Shown here: piece after piece, positions 8,503-17,652 of the stretch
Layout: every line of letters starts with the position of its first letter
How positions within the stretch are numbered: position 1 is the first letter of the stretch
DNA from: Polaribacter porphyrae
GTDB lineage: Bacteria > Bacteroidota > Bacteroidia > Flavobacteriales > Flavobacteriaceae
Length of the DNA stretch: 64,000 bases
Direction of reading: 5' to 3'
Assembly (NCBI RefSeq): GCF_002954685.1
Contig: NZ_MSCN01000001.1
Location: forward strand, 3,464,400 to 3,528,399
The notes under the pieces: generated by a model
Databases searched by the model: none
The model's input: only the letters and a program-made list of their open reading frames with translations
What the model was told of the DNA's origin: nothing
Position numbers and translations under genes: made by a program

Positions 8503-9885
8503 TTATAGACTTATAGAAACTGTTGCTGTAAAAACTCTGTTGTCTAAAATTAAGTTTGCAGGGTTTACATTGAAACCAGCATAAAAGTTATAAGGTGCAG
8601 TTCTGTTATTATCGCTATATGCGAAATCTAATTTAAAGCTACCAAAATTATAACCTCCACCAATAGAATATGCTTGTAGGTTATCAGTTTGTAGTGCATC
8701 ATTTAAAGGGCTTTCTTCAAACCTGTATCCTCCTCTTAAACTAAATCTATCAAAACGCCATTCTGTACCTACATTAAAATTGTTAGTACTTCTAAAATTG
8801 TCTTGTATAGATTGGTTTTCAACCGAAAAATCAGCACCAGATAAGTTGATTCCTCCAAAGTTTTTTCTACTGTAATCTAAACTTAATAATCCAAATTTAC
8901 CAAAGATTAAAGCACCACTTGCAGTAATTTTACTAGGTGTTCTCAACCTATATATAAAACTTTGTGATGGGAAAAAACCACCAGCTGTATTGTCATAAAT
9001 TCTGTTGTCATTACTCACTATTATTTCAGTATCCCCTTCAAAACCATCATTATTAGTAATGTTACTATCCTCTATTATTTCTGTGTACCAAGTTGGTGTT
9101 TGGTATGATAAACCGAATCTAAAGTTAGGATGTGCTTTGTAAATAAATCCAAAATTTGCAGAAAACCCTGTGCCAGTTATAAAGTTCTCTTGATAAAAAT
9201 TAGCATCTAGTTCATTATCATTTGCATCCCTATTAAATTCTGTTAAATTAGATTGTTGGCTGAAATTAAGGTCGTAAAAATTTAACCCTAATCCTAAATA
9301 TAATCTATTTTGATGTACAGAAGAAAACGCAACGTTTAATTCACTTAATTCTCCCCTATAATCATTTGTAAAACGTTGTTCATCTGCAATATTATAATTT
9401 AAAGCAGGATTATTATTGTCTAATGGAAATTCTGTAAAAGTAGCAACACCACTATTTCCTTGTGCTAAAAAACTATCTTCAAAGTCTTTTGTAATTCTGT
9501 AGTTAAACCCCATAGCAAACTTACTCCAGTCATTGCTAAAAGCACTATCAAAAACTAAAACAGCACCAGCTTGAGAAAAATTTATAAACTGATTTTGAGT
9601 CAACAATGAGTTTCCATAATAACTAGTATTTATATCAGAATTTCTAGAATTTAAAGTACCTGAAAAGATGCTATTGTTAAAAATTGAAATTCCTGCAGGA
9701 TTGATATTCATTGCTGAAATATCTCCACCTAAAGCCCCAAATGCACCACCCATTGCTGTAAAACGAGCTGTACCATTATTATCATCTTGCGAAAATAAAA
9801 GACCTAAATCTTGGTATCCTAATGATTGAGAATAGGATGTAAAAGTTACTGCGAATAATATCGCTATTGATATAATTTTTCTCAT
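8503..9885 (-). CDS. FadL/OmpP1-family outer-membrane transport protein
   Basis: Predicted 14-stranded outer-membrane channel of the FadL/TodX/OmpP1 family, which takes up hydrophobic molecules. A signal peptide ends at FTSYSQ. The family N-terminal hatch signature follows: GTARFTAMGGAFGALGGDISAMNINPAGIS near 38-67 (split here by ordinary loops). Later repeats such as FRFGLSYQTPTWYTE and the C-terminal YAGFNVNPANLILDNRVFTATVSISL end in a hydrophobic strand. The length of 460 fits. It is 31 nt downstream of the W/G-R/S lipoprotein gene on the same strand, so the two may be one transcript ending at the 8452-8490 hairpin. The ligand is unknown. Confidence 0.85.
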   Translation of the reverse strand: MRKIISIAILFAVTFTSYSQSLGYQDLGLLFSQDDNNGTARFTAMGGAFGALGGDISAMNINPAGISIFNNSIFSGTLNSRNSDINTSYYGNSLLTQNQFINFSQAGAVLVFDSAFSNDWSKFAMGFNYRITKDFEDSFLAQGNSGVATFTEFPLDNNNPALNYNIADEQRFTNDYRGELSELNVAFSSVHQNRLYLGLGLNFYDLNFSQQSNLTEFNRDANDNELDANFYQENFITGTGFSANFGFIYKAHPNFRFGLSYQTPTWYTEIIEDSNITNNDGFEGDTEIIVSNDNRIYDNTAGGFFPSQSFIYRLRTPSKITASGALIFGKFGLLSLDYSRKNFGGINLSGADFSVENQSIQDNFRSTNNFNVGTEWRFDRFSLRGGYRFEESPLNDALQTDNLQAYSIGGGYNFGSFKLDFAYSDNNRTAPYNFYAGFNVNPANLILDNRVFTATVSISL

Positions 9886-9916
9886 GTTGATGGATTTTTT
9901 TACTTAAATATAACTA

Positions 9917-11038
9917 TTAGTTTCTACCTCTTCTAGATGATGAACTTCTCCCTGAACTTCTAGAACTACTTCTTGATGAAGAAGATCTTGTACTAGAATT
10001 TCTACTAGAAGAACTTCTTGAAGGTGTATAACTTCTAGAACTGTTTCTATTTGATGATCTTGCACTTCTATTACGAGTAGAACTTCTAGAAGGTGTGTAG
10101 CTTCTGTTATTTCTACTTGAAGAGGATCTTCTTACTCTAGAACTGTTATTATTACTTCTAGATGTACCACTTCTTCTTATTGTGCTACTTCTTCTGGTAG
10201 AACCTGTGCCTCTCCTTGCTGTTGAGCCAGAACTTCTTCTAGTTGTTGAACTTCTTCTAGAATTTAATATTGTTGAGCTTCTCCTTGCATTAGTGTTAGA
10301 TCTTCTGCTAATAGCAGAATTATTTCTTCTATTGGTTGAAAAACGATTTCTAGAACTAGCTATTCCATTTCTTCTACTATATACATTATTTATACCTCTT
10401 CTACCATATCTGAAATTTCTATTAAAACGATTGTTGTTCCAAGCCCAATTATTCCAAAATCTATTTCCTCCCCAAAATCTATTTCCTCCCCAGAAAGCTC
10501 CACCCCAAGCCCAGTTGTTATGAAAAGGGTGCCAAAAAGGGTTTCCACCCCAAAAACGATTTCCCCAAAAAGGATTGCCCCAAACTCCCCAATTGTTAAA
10601 AGCCCATGGATCATTAAATCCCCATCCCCAGTTATTCCATCCATTATTGAAGCCTCCACCCCAAAAAGGATCGTTAACAAGGTTAATATTTACAACTACA
10701 TCATTTTCTTCATAACCCCAAGGTTGATTAGAATCATAAACTAAAGAATCATTTACTATTTCATTAGAATTATAGTCATCTGCATTTAGTAATATATCAC
10801 TATTGTCGAATCTAAATTCTTCTAGTTTTCTAGAAAAATAGTTATCTTCATACTCTTCAACTTCATCTTTATCCTCTAAAACTATAACTTGTTTATTTTC
10901 TCTTTTAATTGTATCATCTCCATAAATACCATCATCGCTATAAACACTTTGGTAAGTTCCACAAGAAAATAAAAGCATATTAACTGTCATTAAAAGTATA
11001 ACTTTTTTAAAGTTGAGTTTTTTATATTGTGCTTTCAT
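9917..11038 (-). CDS. Low-complexity lipoprotein, W/G-rich then R/S-rich
   Basis: Function unknown. The signal peptide ends in a lipobox (LLFSC, C26). Residues about 30-110 are acidic (EVEEYEDNY, NADDYNSNE). Residues about 118-210 are dominated by Trp, Gly, Asn and Phe in short repeats such as GGNRFWGGNRFW and GNPFWG. Residues about 212-373 are almost purely Arg, Ser, Asn and Thr (for example RSSGSTARRG and SRSSSSRNSS) with no hydrophobic core. The protein is thus charge-segregated: acidic, then aromatic, then strongly basic. The gene strand is rich in AGA and TCT/AGT codons, producing many TCTAGA-like words. Its size and the intact lipobox argue for a real surface or periplasmic protein. It may be cotranscribed with the FadL-like gene. 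Confidence 0.8.
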   Translation of the reverse strand: MKAQYKKLNFKKVILLMTVNMLLFSCGTYQSVYSDDGIYGDDTIKRENKQVIVLEDKDEVEEYEDNYFSRKLEEFRFDNSDILLNADDYNSNEIVNDSLVYDSNQPWGYEENDVVVNINLVNDPFWGGGFNNGWNNWGWGFNDPWAFNNWGVWGNPFWGNRFWGGNPFWHPFHNNWAWGGAFWGGNRFWGGNRFWNNWAWNNNRFNRNFRYGRRGINNVYSRRNGIASSRNRFSTNRRNNSAISRRSNTNARRSSTILNSRRSSTTRRSSGSTARRGTGSTRRSSTIRRSGTSRSNNNSSRVRRSSSSRNNRSYTPSRSSTRNRSARSSNRNSSRSYTPSRSSSSRNSSTRSSSSRSSSRSSGRSSSSRRGRN

Positions 11039-11062
11039 AATGATATTGTTTAAGTGAAACTT

Positions 11063-11078
11063 ATTATTCTAGAATAAT
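11063..11078. promoter_or_regulatory. 16-bp perfect palindrome at the proS promoter
   Basis: ATTATTCTAGAATAAT is a gapless palindrome between the divergent W/G-R/S lipoprotein gene and proS. Its last base overlaps the TTG of the predicted proS promoter, a classic repressor position. It is AT-rich, so chance cannot be excluded. Confidence 0.45.
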
Positions 11079-11109
11079 TGTTTTAAAACACTAAATTATA
11101 GTAGTTTTG
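11078..11109 (+). promoter_or_regulatory. Predicted proS promoter
   Basis: TTG (11078-11080), a 21-nt spacer and TAGTTTTG (11102-11109), a perfect -7 match. The leader would be about 70 nt long. Confidence 0.65.
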
Positions 11110-11187
11110 TACCGTTTTTTGTGTAAAACGATTTTTTAACAAAAAATTCACTTTAAAGATAACAATATTTGTGCCAAAGTTTAAAAG

Positions 11188-12663
11188 ATGAGCAAGAAGT
11201 TAACAAAAAGAGCAGATGATTATTCTAGATGGTATAATGAGCTAGTAGTAAAAGCTGATTTAGCAGAAAACTCTGCAGTTAGAGGATGCATGGTAATAAA
11301 ACCTTATGGTTTTGCTATATGGGAAAAAATGCAAGCAGAATTAGATAGAATGTTTAAAGAAACAGGGCATCAAAATGCATATTTCCCCTTATTTGTTCCT
11401 AAAAGTTTGTTTGAAGCTGAAGAGAAAAATGCAGAAGGTTTTGCTAAAGAATGTGCTGTAGTCACTCATTATCGTTTACAAAATGATCCTGAAAAAGAAG
11501 GTAAATTAAGAGTTGACCCAGAAGCAAAGTTAGAAGAAGAATTGGTTGTAAGACCAACTTCTGAAGCGATTATTTGGAATACCTATAAAGGATGGATTCA
11601 GTCATATAGAGATTTACCATTGTTAATAAATCAATGGGCAAATGTTGTAAGATGGGAAATGAGAACTCGCTTATTTTTAAGAACAGCAGAGTTTTTATGG
11701 CAAGAAGGGCATACAGCCCACGCTACAAAAAATGAGGCTATAGCAGAGGCTAAACAAATGCAAGAAGTTTATGCAGAGTTTGCAGAAAATTTTATGGCAA
11801 TGCCAGTAATAAAAGGTGTTAAGTCTGATAGCGAGCGTTTTGCAGGTGCCGAAGATACTTATACAATTGAGGCTTTAATGCAAGATGGAAAAGCTTTACA
11901 AGCTGGTACGAGTCATTTTTTAGGACAAAACTTTGCAGAAGCTTTTGATGTTAAGTTTACCAGTAAAGAAGGTAAACAAGAGCATGTTTGGGCTACTTCT
12001 TGGGGAGTTTCTACACGTTTAATAGGAGGTTTAATTATGACACATTCAGATGATAATGGCTTGGTTTTACCTCCAAAATTAGCGCCAATTCAAGTTGTAA
12101 TTGTACCTATTTACAAAGGTGAGGAGCAATTAGAAGCTATATCAGAAAAAGTAAATAAAATTGTAAATGATTTACGTAAGAAAGGAATTTCTGTAAAGTT
12201 TGATAGTAGAGATACATATAGACCTGGAGCTAAATTTGCTGAATATGAATTAAAAGGTGTACCAATAAGAATTGCTATTGGAAATCGTGATTTAGAAAAT
12301 GGAACTCTAGAAATAGCAAGAAGAGATACTTTTGAAAAACAAACTATAAACCAATCTGATGTAGTAGCAACAATTGAGAGTTTATTAAATGAAATTCAAG
12401 AAAATTTATTTAAAAAGGCAATTAATTTTAGAAAAGAGAATACTACAGTTGTAAATGATTTTAAAGAGTTTAAAAAAGCAATAAAAAAAGGAGGTTTTAT
12501 TTCTGCACACTGGGATGGTACTGAAGAAACAGAAGATAGAATAAAAGAATACACAAAAGCAACAATAAGGTGTATTCCAAATGATGTAGTTGAGGAAGCT
12601 GGGGTTTGTGTTTTAACAGGAAAACCTTCCTCAAAAAGAGTACTTTTTGCAAAAGCCTATTAA
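11188..12663 (+). CDS. proS: Prolyl-tRNA synthetase, archaeal/eukaryotic type
   Basis: Class II aminoacyl-tRNA synthetase charging tRNA-Pro with proline. The 491-residue form without the bacterial editing insertion and with a C-terminal extension is the archaeal/eukaryote-like ProRS. Visible parts: motif 2 region [29 protein letters not shown] near 151-180, proline-binding [19 protein letters not shown], motif 3 [20 protein letters not shown] near 270-289, the anticodon-binding domain ([12 protein letters not shown] onward, about 304-405), and a zinc-type tail domain ending KRVLFAKAY. It is followed by the tRNA-Glu/rpsT unit, which has its own promoter. Confidence 0.97.
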   Translation: MSKKLTKRADDYSRWYNELVVKADLAENSAVRGCMVIKPYGFAIWEKMQAELDRMFKETGHQNAYFPLFVPKSLFEAEEKNAEGFAKECAVVTHYRLQNDPEKEGKLRVDPEAKLEEELVVRPTSEAIIWNTYKGWIQSYRDLPLLINQWANVVRWEMRTRLFLRTAEFLWQEGHTAHATKNEAIAEAKQMQEVYAEFAENFMAMPVIKGVKSDSERFAGAEDTYTIEALMQDGKALQAGTSHFLGQNFAEAFDVKFTSKEGKQEHVWATSWGVSTRLIGGLIMTHSDDNGLVLPPKLAPIQVVIVPIYKGEEQLEAISEKVNKIVNDLRKKGISVKFDSRDTYRPGAKFAEYELKGVPIRIAIGNRDLENGTLEIARRDTFEKQTINQSDVVATIESLLNEIQENLFKKAINFRKENTTVVNDFKEFKKAIKKGGFISAHWDGTEETEDRIKEYTKATIRCIPNDVVEEAGVCVLTGKPSSKRVLFAKAY

Positions 12664-12687
12664 AAAATAAAAATTATTAAAAATTTA

Positions 12688-12717
12688 TTGCAGATTTTTA
12701 AAAACGTTGTATATTTG
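12688..12717 (+). promoter_or_regulatory. Promoter of tRNA-Glu (and probably rpsT)
   Basis: TTG (12688-12690), a 19-nt spacer and TATATTTG (12710-12717) match the Bacteroidota promoter consensus at every defined base. It is the best promoter seen in the window, and initiation would fall about 25-30 nt before the tRNA. Confidence 0.88.
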
Positions 12718-12748
12718 CATCCGCAATTAAGAGATATTTAATTGCTAT

Positions 12749-12820
12749 GGTCCGTTCGTCTAGGGGTTAGGACGCCAGGTTTTCATCCTGGTAACACGGG
12801 TTCGATTCCCGTACGGACTA
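12749..12820 (+). tRNA. tRNA-Glu (anticodon TTC)
   Basis: A complete cloverleaf of 72 nt: acceptor GGTCCGT with ACGGACT (first pair G-T wobble), D arm with AGGGGTTAGG, anticodon stem CCAGG/CCTGG around the loop TTTTCAT (anticodon TTC at 12782-12784), and a T arm CGGGTTCGATTCCCG. The discriminator is A and no CCA is encoded. rpsT starts 31 nt later and probably shares the transcript. Confidence 0.97.
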
Positions 12821-12851
12821 CAAAGTTTTAATAACGTAAGAATAATAAATA

Positions 12852-13103
12852 ATGGCAAATCATAAGTCAGCATTAAAAAGAATTAGAAGTAACGAAGCTA
12901 AAAGGTTACGTAATAAATATCAGCATAAAACTACTCGTAATGCTGTTAGAGATTTACGTGCAGTTGAAGACAAGAAAGATGCAGAGGGAAAATTATCTAG
13001 TGTAATTTCTATGTTAGATAAGTTAGCTAAAAACAATATTATTCATAAGAATAAAGCTGCTAATTTAAAATCTAAATTAACAAAGCACGTAGCTGCATTG
13101 TAG
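12852..13103 (+). CDS. rpsT: 30S ribosomal protein S20
   Basis: Small basic ribosomal protein that binds 16S rRNA in the 30S body. Its 83 residues carry the family pattern: MANHKSALKRIRSNEAKRLRNKY at the N-terminus, a helical middle rich in Lys/Arg, then a second helix ending with HKNKAANLKSKLTKHVAAL. It follows tRNA-Glu by 31 nt with no terminator between, and a strong hairpin lies 28 nt past its stop. Confidence 0.97.
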   Translation: MANHKSALKRIRSNEAKRLRNKYQHKTTRNAVRDLRAVEDKKDAEGKLSSVISMLDKLAKNNIIHKNKAANLKSKLTKHVAAL

Positions 13104-13130
13104 AATTTAATTTTCACTCAAAATAAAGTA

Positions 13131-13160
13131 AAACTCTGAATTTTTATTCAGAGTTTTTTT
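13131..13160. terminator. Bidirectional terminator between rpsT and rodA
   Basis: An 11-bp perfect stem (13131-13141 with 13146-13156) has a TTTT loop and a run of seven T on the plus strand. It sits between two convergent genes, and its A-rich left flank could also end the minus-strand cell-shape operon. Confidence 0.9.
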
Positions 13161-13161
13161 G

Positions 13162-14442
13162 TTACCAATCATAGTTTTTATGAGCGTCTAGTCTTATAAA
13201 AATAAAGAGAAGTATTGTAAAACCCCAAAGAGAAGATCCACCATAACTAAAAAAGGGGAGTGGAATACCAACTGTTGGTAGTAAACCAATGACCATACCT
13301 ATGTTTACAATTACATGAAAAAAAAGTATTGAAGCCACACTGTAGCCATATATTCGCCCAAATTTATTAGTGTGAGTTTCTGCTAAATAAATAATCCTAT
13401 ACATTAATGCCATAAATAGAATTACTACAAGACTAGTACCAATAAAGCCCCATTCTTCACCAACAGTACTAAAAATATAATCCGTATGTTGTTCTGGTAC
13501 AAAATCTCCTTGTGTTAAATCTCCTTTTAAAAATCCTTTGCCTTTAAGCCCTCCAGAACTTATGGTTAATTGTGATTGATAGGAATTATAACCAATTCCT
13601 CTTTTATCTATTTTTTTTCCTAATAAAATATCAAACCTATCTTTTTGGTGTGAAGGAAGTATATTTTTATAAACATAACCAGTTCCGAAAATAAATAAAC
13701 CGATTACTAAATAAACACTAATTATTTTATGCCAATTAAATCTAAAAAAACGTTTCCCTCCTCTATAGATTAAATAAAAAACAAGAATTGTGAGGAGCAA
13801 AAATGTTGATAAAATCATCCATTTATAACCGAAGTAGATTGTTAATATAAATAGCATGATAAATGCAGTTCCAAGTAGTATATAATTAGAAGTTAGCCCT
13901 TCTCTATTTAATACAAAGAAAAATGATAAATAAATAACTGCAGAACCTGCATCTGGCTGTAAGAAAATTAAGAATGCTGGAAAAAATATGATAATAAACG
14001 CTTTAATTTGGTTTTTAATCAATTTTAGGCTGTAGAGTCGATCACTTAATAACTTTGCAATTGCTAATGCTGTAAAAGCCTTTGCAAACTCTGAAGGTTG
14101 CAATCCTAAAACACCAAAATTAAACCAAGATTTTGCACCATTGATTTCTTTACCAAAAGGAAATAACATAAGTAGCAAGAAAATTGAGAGAAAATAAAAG
14201 ATACTTGCAAACTGCTCGTAAAACTTGGAGTTGAAAAAAAGAATTGTTACTATTAATGGTATAGTTAAACTTATAAAAATAAGTTGTTTACCATATTTTG
14301 TAGAAAAACTTAATAAAGAAGTGTCAGTTTCAGTTTTTGATGCTGCATAAATATTTAACCAGCCAAAAGCAACTAATGCAAAGAATAGAATTACTAAAAT
14401 CCAATCAATACCTGCAAAAATATTATTTCGTTCCTGACGCAA
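13162..14442 (-). CDS. rodA: Rod-shape SEDS glycosyltransferase
   Basis: SEDS-family peptidoglycan glycosyltransferase that polymerises lipid II for side-wall growth, working with the class B PBP encoded just upstream. About ten hydrophobic helices span its 426 residues. Family motifs include SWFNFGVLGLQPSEFAKAF near 105-123, LQPDAGSAVIY near 160-170, and FVPEQHTDYIFSTVGEEWGFIG near 310-331, with PFFSYGGSSLWGF near the end. It overlaps mrdA by 20 nt and is the last gene of mreB-mreC-mreD-mrdA-rodA. Confidence 0.96.
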   Translation of the reverse strand: MRQERNNIFAGIDWILVILFFALVAFGWLNIYAASKTETDTSLLSFSTKYGKQLIFISLTIPLIVTILFFNSKFYEQFASIFYFLSIFLLLMLFPFGKEINGAKSWFNFGVLGLQPSEFAKAFTALAIAKLLSDRLYSLKLIKNQIKAFIIIFFPAFLIFLQPDAGSAVIYLSFFFVLNREGLTSNYILLGTAFIMLFILTIYFGYKWMILSTFLLLTILVFYLIYRGGKRFFRFNWHKIISVYLVIGLFIFGTGYVYKNILPSHQKDRFDILLGKKIDKRGIGYNSYQSQLTISSGGLKGKGFLKGDLTQGDFVPEQHTDYIFSTVGEEWGFIGTSLVVILFMALMYRIIYLAETHTNKFGRIYGYSVASILFFHVIVNIGMVIGLLPTVGIPLPFFSYGGSSLWGFTILLFIFIRLDAHKNYDW

Positions 14443-16312
14443 TTTCTTCTTGTTTTGGAATTTGTTTGTCGTAAACTTCTTGTAAACTAATAGCTAGCAT
14501 ATTCTGTTCTCTATATCTATTTCTCGAAGATATTTGCCCGTTTAAATACTTTTCTATAATTAAACTAGTAATTGGAGCTGCAATTGTAGAGCCATACCCT
14601 CCGTTTTCAACAAAAACTGCTAGAGCAATTTTGGGATTGTCTTTAGGTGCAAATGCAACTAAAATGGAATGATCTTCTAACTGCTCTTTTTCACCATCAA
14701 CTAAAATAAAATTTTCTGCTGTACCAGTTTTGCCACAAATTTTTATCCCTTTTACTTGGCTATATTTTCCAGTTCCTGTTTTAAAAACTTCAAACATTGC
14801 TTCAACAACAGGTTTAAAGTATTCTTTATCTATTGTGGTATTTTTTTTAGTTGTAAAATTTTCATTATCAATTTTTTCATTATCAATTTTCTTAACAATA
14901 TGTGGAGTGTAAAAATAACCTCTGTTGGCAATTGCAGCAGTAAAATTAGCTAATTGAATAGGTGTTGTTAAAATTTCTCCCTGCCCAATTGCATTTGAAA
15001 TAATTGATGAACCATTCCAACTATAATTTAATCTATCATCGTAATATTTACCATCTGGGATTAAACCAGGTACACCTGCAGGTAAATCATATCCTAGATA
15101 ATTACCTAATCCAAAACTTTTAACATGCTTGCTCCAATTATTTTGACCTTCAGTAGGTTTATTATCTTTTTCTAAAATTCTCTTATATGTATTTGAAAAG
15201 TAGCTGTTGCATGATTTAGCAATTGCAGTTTTAAGTTTAATTGGTCTTGCATATATATCACAATGACATTTCATAAACTCATCTTTTCTATATCCATATC
15301 TAAAACCTCCATAACATCTAAAAGTTGTTTTCTGGTTTATTACATTTTCTTGTAAACCGATTAAAGCATTCATCATTTTAAAAGGCGAACCTGGAGGATA
15401 GGCTGCAAGTAAACCTCTATCATAACTTGGTTTTGTAATACTGTCTTTAAATAGGATGACAGAGTTTTTAGATCTTTTTCGGCCTACCAACATATTAGGG
15501 TCATAGGATGGTGCTGTAACTAAAGCTAGTATTTCTCCTGAAGAGGGTTCAATTGCAACAATACCACCTCTTTTTCCTGTCATTAATTTTTGAGCATAGA
15601 TTTGTAAGTCAATATCAAGAGTTAATGTTAAATCTTGACCATTTTGAGCTAAAGTATCATACTTTCCGTTTTCGAAAGAGCCAGTGACTTTATTTAAATT
15701 ATTTCTTCGAAAATATTTTTTACCTTTTCTACCTCTCAAAATATTTTCATATTGTCTTTCTACACCGTCTTTTCCTTCTAATTCTCCTTGTTGATAATAA
15801 TTGCTTTTTTTAGCTTTTTCCTCATTAACCTCACCAATATAACCTAAAACATTGGCAGCAGCTTTTATTGGGTAATCTCTAATAATTCTTTTTTGGATAT
15901 AGAAACCAGCATATTTGTGTAGTTTTTCTTGTAAATAGGCGAAATCTTCTTTAGCTAGTTGTTTTAAAAAAACTGATGGTAAATAAGTAGCATATTTTTC
16001 TGCCTTTTTAAATCGTTTTAAAAAATTTTGTTTATCAATTTTTAATAACCTACAAAATTCAAGGGTATCTAGTGGTTTAACTTTATTTGGTTGCACCATT
16101 ACATCATAAGAAAGTTGATTGGCTACTAAAAGTTTACCATTTCTATCATAAATATATCCTCTTTCTGGATAAGCATATTCAATTTTTACAGCTGCATTGT
16201 GTATTGGGTCATAATTATCACCTCTAATAATTTGAAGTTGAAACAGTCTGCCAATGAAAATACATCCTGTTAAAGTGATTAAAAAATATAATAAAAAACT
16301 TCTTTGCATCAT
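14423..16312 (-). CDS. mrdA: Penicillin-binding protein 2 (class B transpeptidase)
   Basis: Elongation-specific D,D-transpeptidase that crosslinks peptidoglycan and partners RodA. An N-terminal transmembrane segment (LLYFLITLTGCIFIGRLFQL) precedes the dimerisation/pedestal domain. The transpeptidase domain keeps all three catalytic motifs: SPFK (GSPFKMM, nucleophile Ser), SCN (KSCNSYF) and KTG (GKTGTAEN). The length of 629 is normal. The start overlaps the mreD stop (ATGA), and a second ATG follows immediately, so the first residue may be either. The 3' end overlaps rodA. Chromosomal context is the standard cell-shape operon. Confidence 0.96.
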   Translation of the reverse strand: MMQRSFLLYFLITLTGCIFIGRLFQLQIIRGDNYDPIHNAAVKIEYAYPERGYIYDRNGKLLVANQLSYDVMVQPNKVKPLDTLEFCRLLKIDKQNFLKRFKKAEKYATYLPSVFLKQLAKEDFAYLQEKLHKYAGFYIQKRIIRDYPIKAAANVLGYIGEVNEEKAKKSNYYQQGELEGKDGVERQYENILRGRKGKKYFRRNNLNKVTGSFENGKYDTLAQNGQDLTLTLDIDLQIYAQKLMTGKRGGIVAIEPSSGEILALVTAPSYDPNMLVGRKRSKNSVILFKDSITKPSYDRGLLAAYPPGSPFKMMNALIGLQENVINQKTTFRCYGGFRYGYRKDEFMKCHCDIYARPIKLKTAIAKSCNSYFSNTYKRILEKDNKPTEGQNNWSKHVKSFGLGNYLGYDLPAGVPGLIPDGKYYDDRLNYSWNGSSIISNAIGQGEILTTPIQLANFTAAIANRGYFYTPHIVKKIDNEKIDNENFTTKKNTTIDKEYFKPVVEAMFEVFKTGTGKYSQVKGIKICGKTGTAENFILVDGEKEQLEDHSILVAFAPKDNPKIALAVFVENGGYGSTIAAPITSLIIEKYLNGQISSRNRYREQNMLAISLQEVYDKQIPKQEEIASGTK

Positions 16313-16815
16313 TGACTTTTCATAAAAATATAAGTTCCTAAAAAATATAATACTAATGTGAAAATACCTGAAAACAATGTGTTTAAAAGTACATCAGAAA
16401 AATTTTGGAGACTAAAATTAATAAAAGAAAAATAGATAAGATGATGTATTATTGTTAAAGTTACTATATAGTTAAAAACTTTTCCAAATGGCTCTAATTT
16501 TAAATCAAAAAAAGGGTAATCTGCTGTTACTTTTTTGAAATAAAGTTTTATAAAAAAAAGCCTTACATAAGCAATTGAAAGAATAGAAAATGCATGAATT
16601 CCTCCTGTATCTGAAAAAAAATCAATTAAGAGCCCAAGTAAGAAGCTATAAAATAAAAAAGAAAATCTGTTTTCTTTTAAAGGATATAAAAAAACAAAAG
16701 CGATGTACAAGTAAGGATTAATGTAGTCTAAAAAAAGAATATTATTCAATACAAAAACCTGTAAAAACAACAGGAAAAAAAATGAGGTTACTAAATGAAC
16801 TGTTTTGTTATTCAT
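16309..16815 (-). CDS. mreD: Rod shape-determining protein MreD
   Basis: Polytopic inner-membrane component of the elongasome. The 168-residue protein has about five or six hydrophobic segments and the MreD-like PYLYIAFVFLYPLKENRFSF and FYSFLLGLLIDFFSDTGGIHAFSILSIAYVR segments (the family's conserved D.....G.HA pattern). It overlaps mreC at its start by 8 nt and mrdA at its end by 4 nt, so translation is probably coupled. Sequence conservation in MreD is low; the identification leans on context as well. Confidence 0.92.
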   Translation of the reverse strand: MNNKTVHLVTSFFFLLFLQVFVLNNILFLDYINPYLYIAFVFLYPLKENRFSFLFYSFLLGLLIDFFSDTGGIHAFSILSIAYVRLFFIKLYFKKVTADYPFFDLKLEPFGKVFNYIVTLTIIHHLIYFSFINFSLQNFSDVLLNTLFSGIFTLVLYFLGTYIFMKSQ

Positions 16816-17635
16816 TTTCTAAATTTTCTAGAGCTTTTATTTCTTCTTTATGAAAATTTTTGATGACATACACATATCCTAAATTACTCATGTCATTGAA
16901 GAGAGTAACATTTACTTTATTATCTGCAGTATTACCTTTGTTTATTTCAGAAATTGTACCAATTAAAATTCCTTCAGGAAAAATAGCTGATTTCCCATCA
17001 GTCTCAATTGTATCTCCAATTTTTAAAGGTGCTTGCCTAGGTATGTCAGCAAGTTGTACAACACTATAATTTTTTCCATCCCAACTTAATGAACCAAAAT
17101 AATTAGTATTTTTTAAACGTGCATTGATTTTACTATTCTTATTTAAAATTGATTGTATTCTTGCATATCCACCAGAAGTATTATCAGTGATACCAATAAC
17201 ACCTTTACTATTAATTACAGCCATTTCTTTTTCTATTCCTTGGTTTCTACCTTTATTGATTGTGATAAAATTAAATGATTTTGAATAGCTGTTTTTAATA
17301 ATTTTAGCGCTAGTAAAAGTATATTTTTGATGATATTTTATGCTATCTATCATTGTAGAATCTATATCTAAATTGATAGAAATGTTGTGTTCAAGTAGAT
17401 TTTTTAATCTTACATTTTCTTCTGCAAGTATTTTATTTTCAGACTTTAAACTAAAATATTCTGAAATATTTGATGACCCTGAATATAAACCACCAGTCAC
17501 TACACTAGCAGAGTTTATAAACTTACTTTTATGAAAATCTAAATTGTTAAATATTAATGTTAAAGCAATGAGTTGCAACAATAAAAAAAAAAGAAAATAC
17601 TTAAATTTTTGAAAAAAATAGATAAGTTGTTGCAT
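16808..17635 (-). CDS. mreC: Rod shape-determining protein MreC
   Basis: Bitopic periplasmic scaffold of the elongasome that contacts PBP2. It has a single N-terminal transmembrane helix (YFLFFLLLQLIALTLIF), a coiled coil (about 58-85, SLKSENKILAEENVRLKNLL) and two beta domains with the typical TINKGRNQGIEKEMAVINSKGVIG near 124-147 and GDTIETDGKSAIFPEGILIG near 207-226. The length of 275 is normal. It lies 17 nt downstream of mreB and overlaps mreD. Confidence 0.95.
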   Translation of the reverse strand: MQQLIYFFQKFKYFLFFLLLQLIALTLIFNNLDFHKSKFINSASVVTGGLYSGSSNISEYFSLKSENKILAEENVRLKNLLEHNISINLDIDSTMIDSIKYHQKYTFTSAKIIKNSYSKSFNFITINKGRNQGIEKEMAVINSKGVIGITDNTSGGYARIQSILNKNSKINARLKNTNYFGSLSWDGKNYSVVQLADIPRQAPLKIGDTIETDGKSAIFPEGILIGTISEINKGNTADNKVNVTLFNDMSNLGYVYVIKNFHKEEIKALENLENE

Positions 17636-17652
17636 TCGTAAGACTTAAAATA

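Noticed and set aside
10182..10680. Plus-strand Leu/Pro-rich and minus-strand Gly/Ile-rich open frames inside the W/G-R/S gene
   Set aside because: They are shadows of simple codon repeats in the real gene. Their sequence is biased and lacks motifs.
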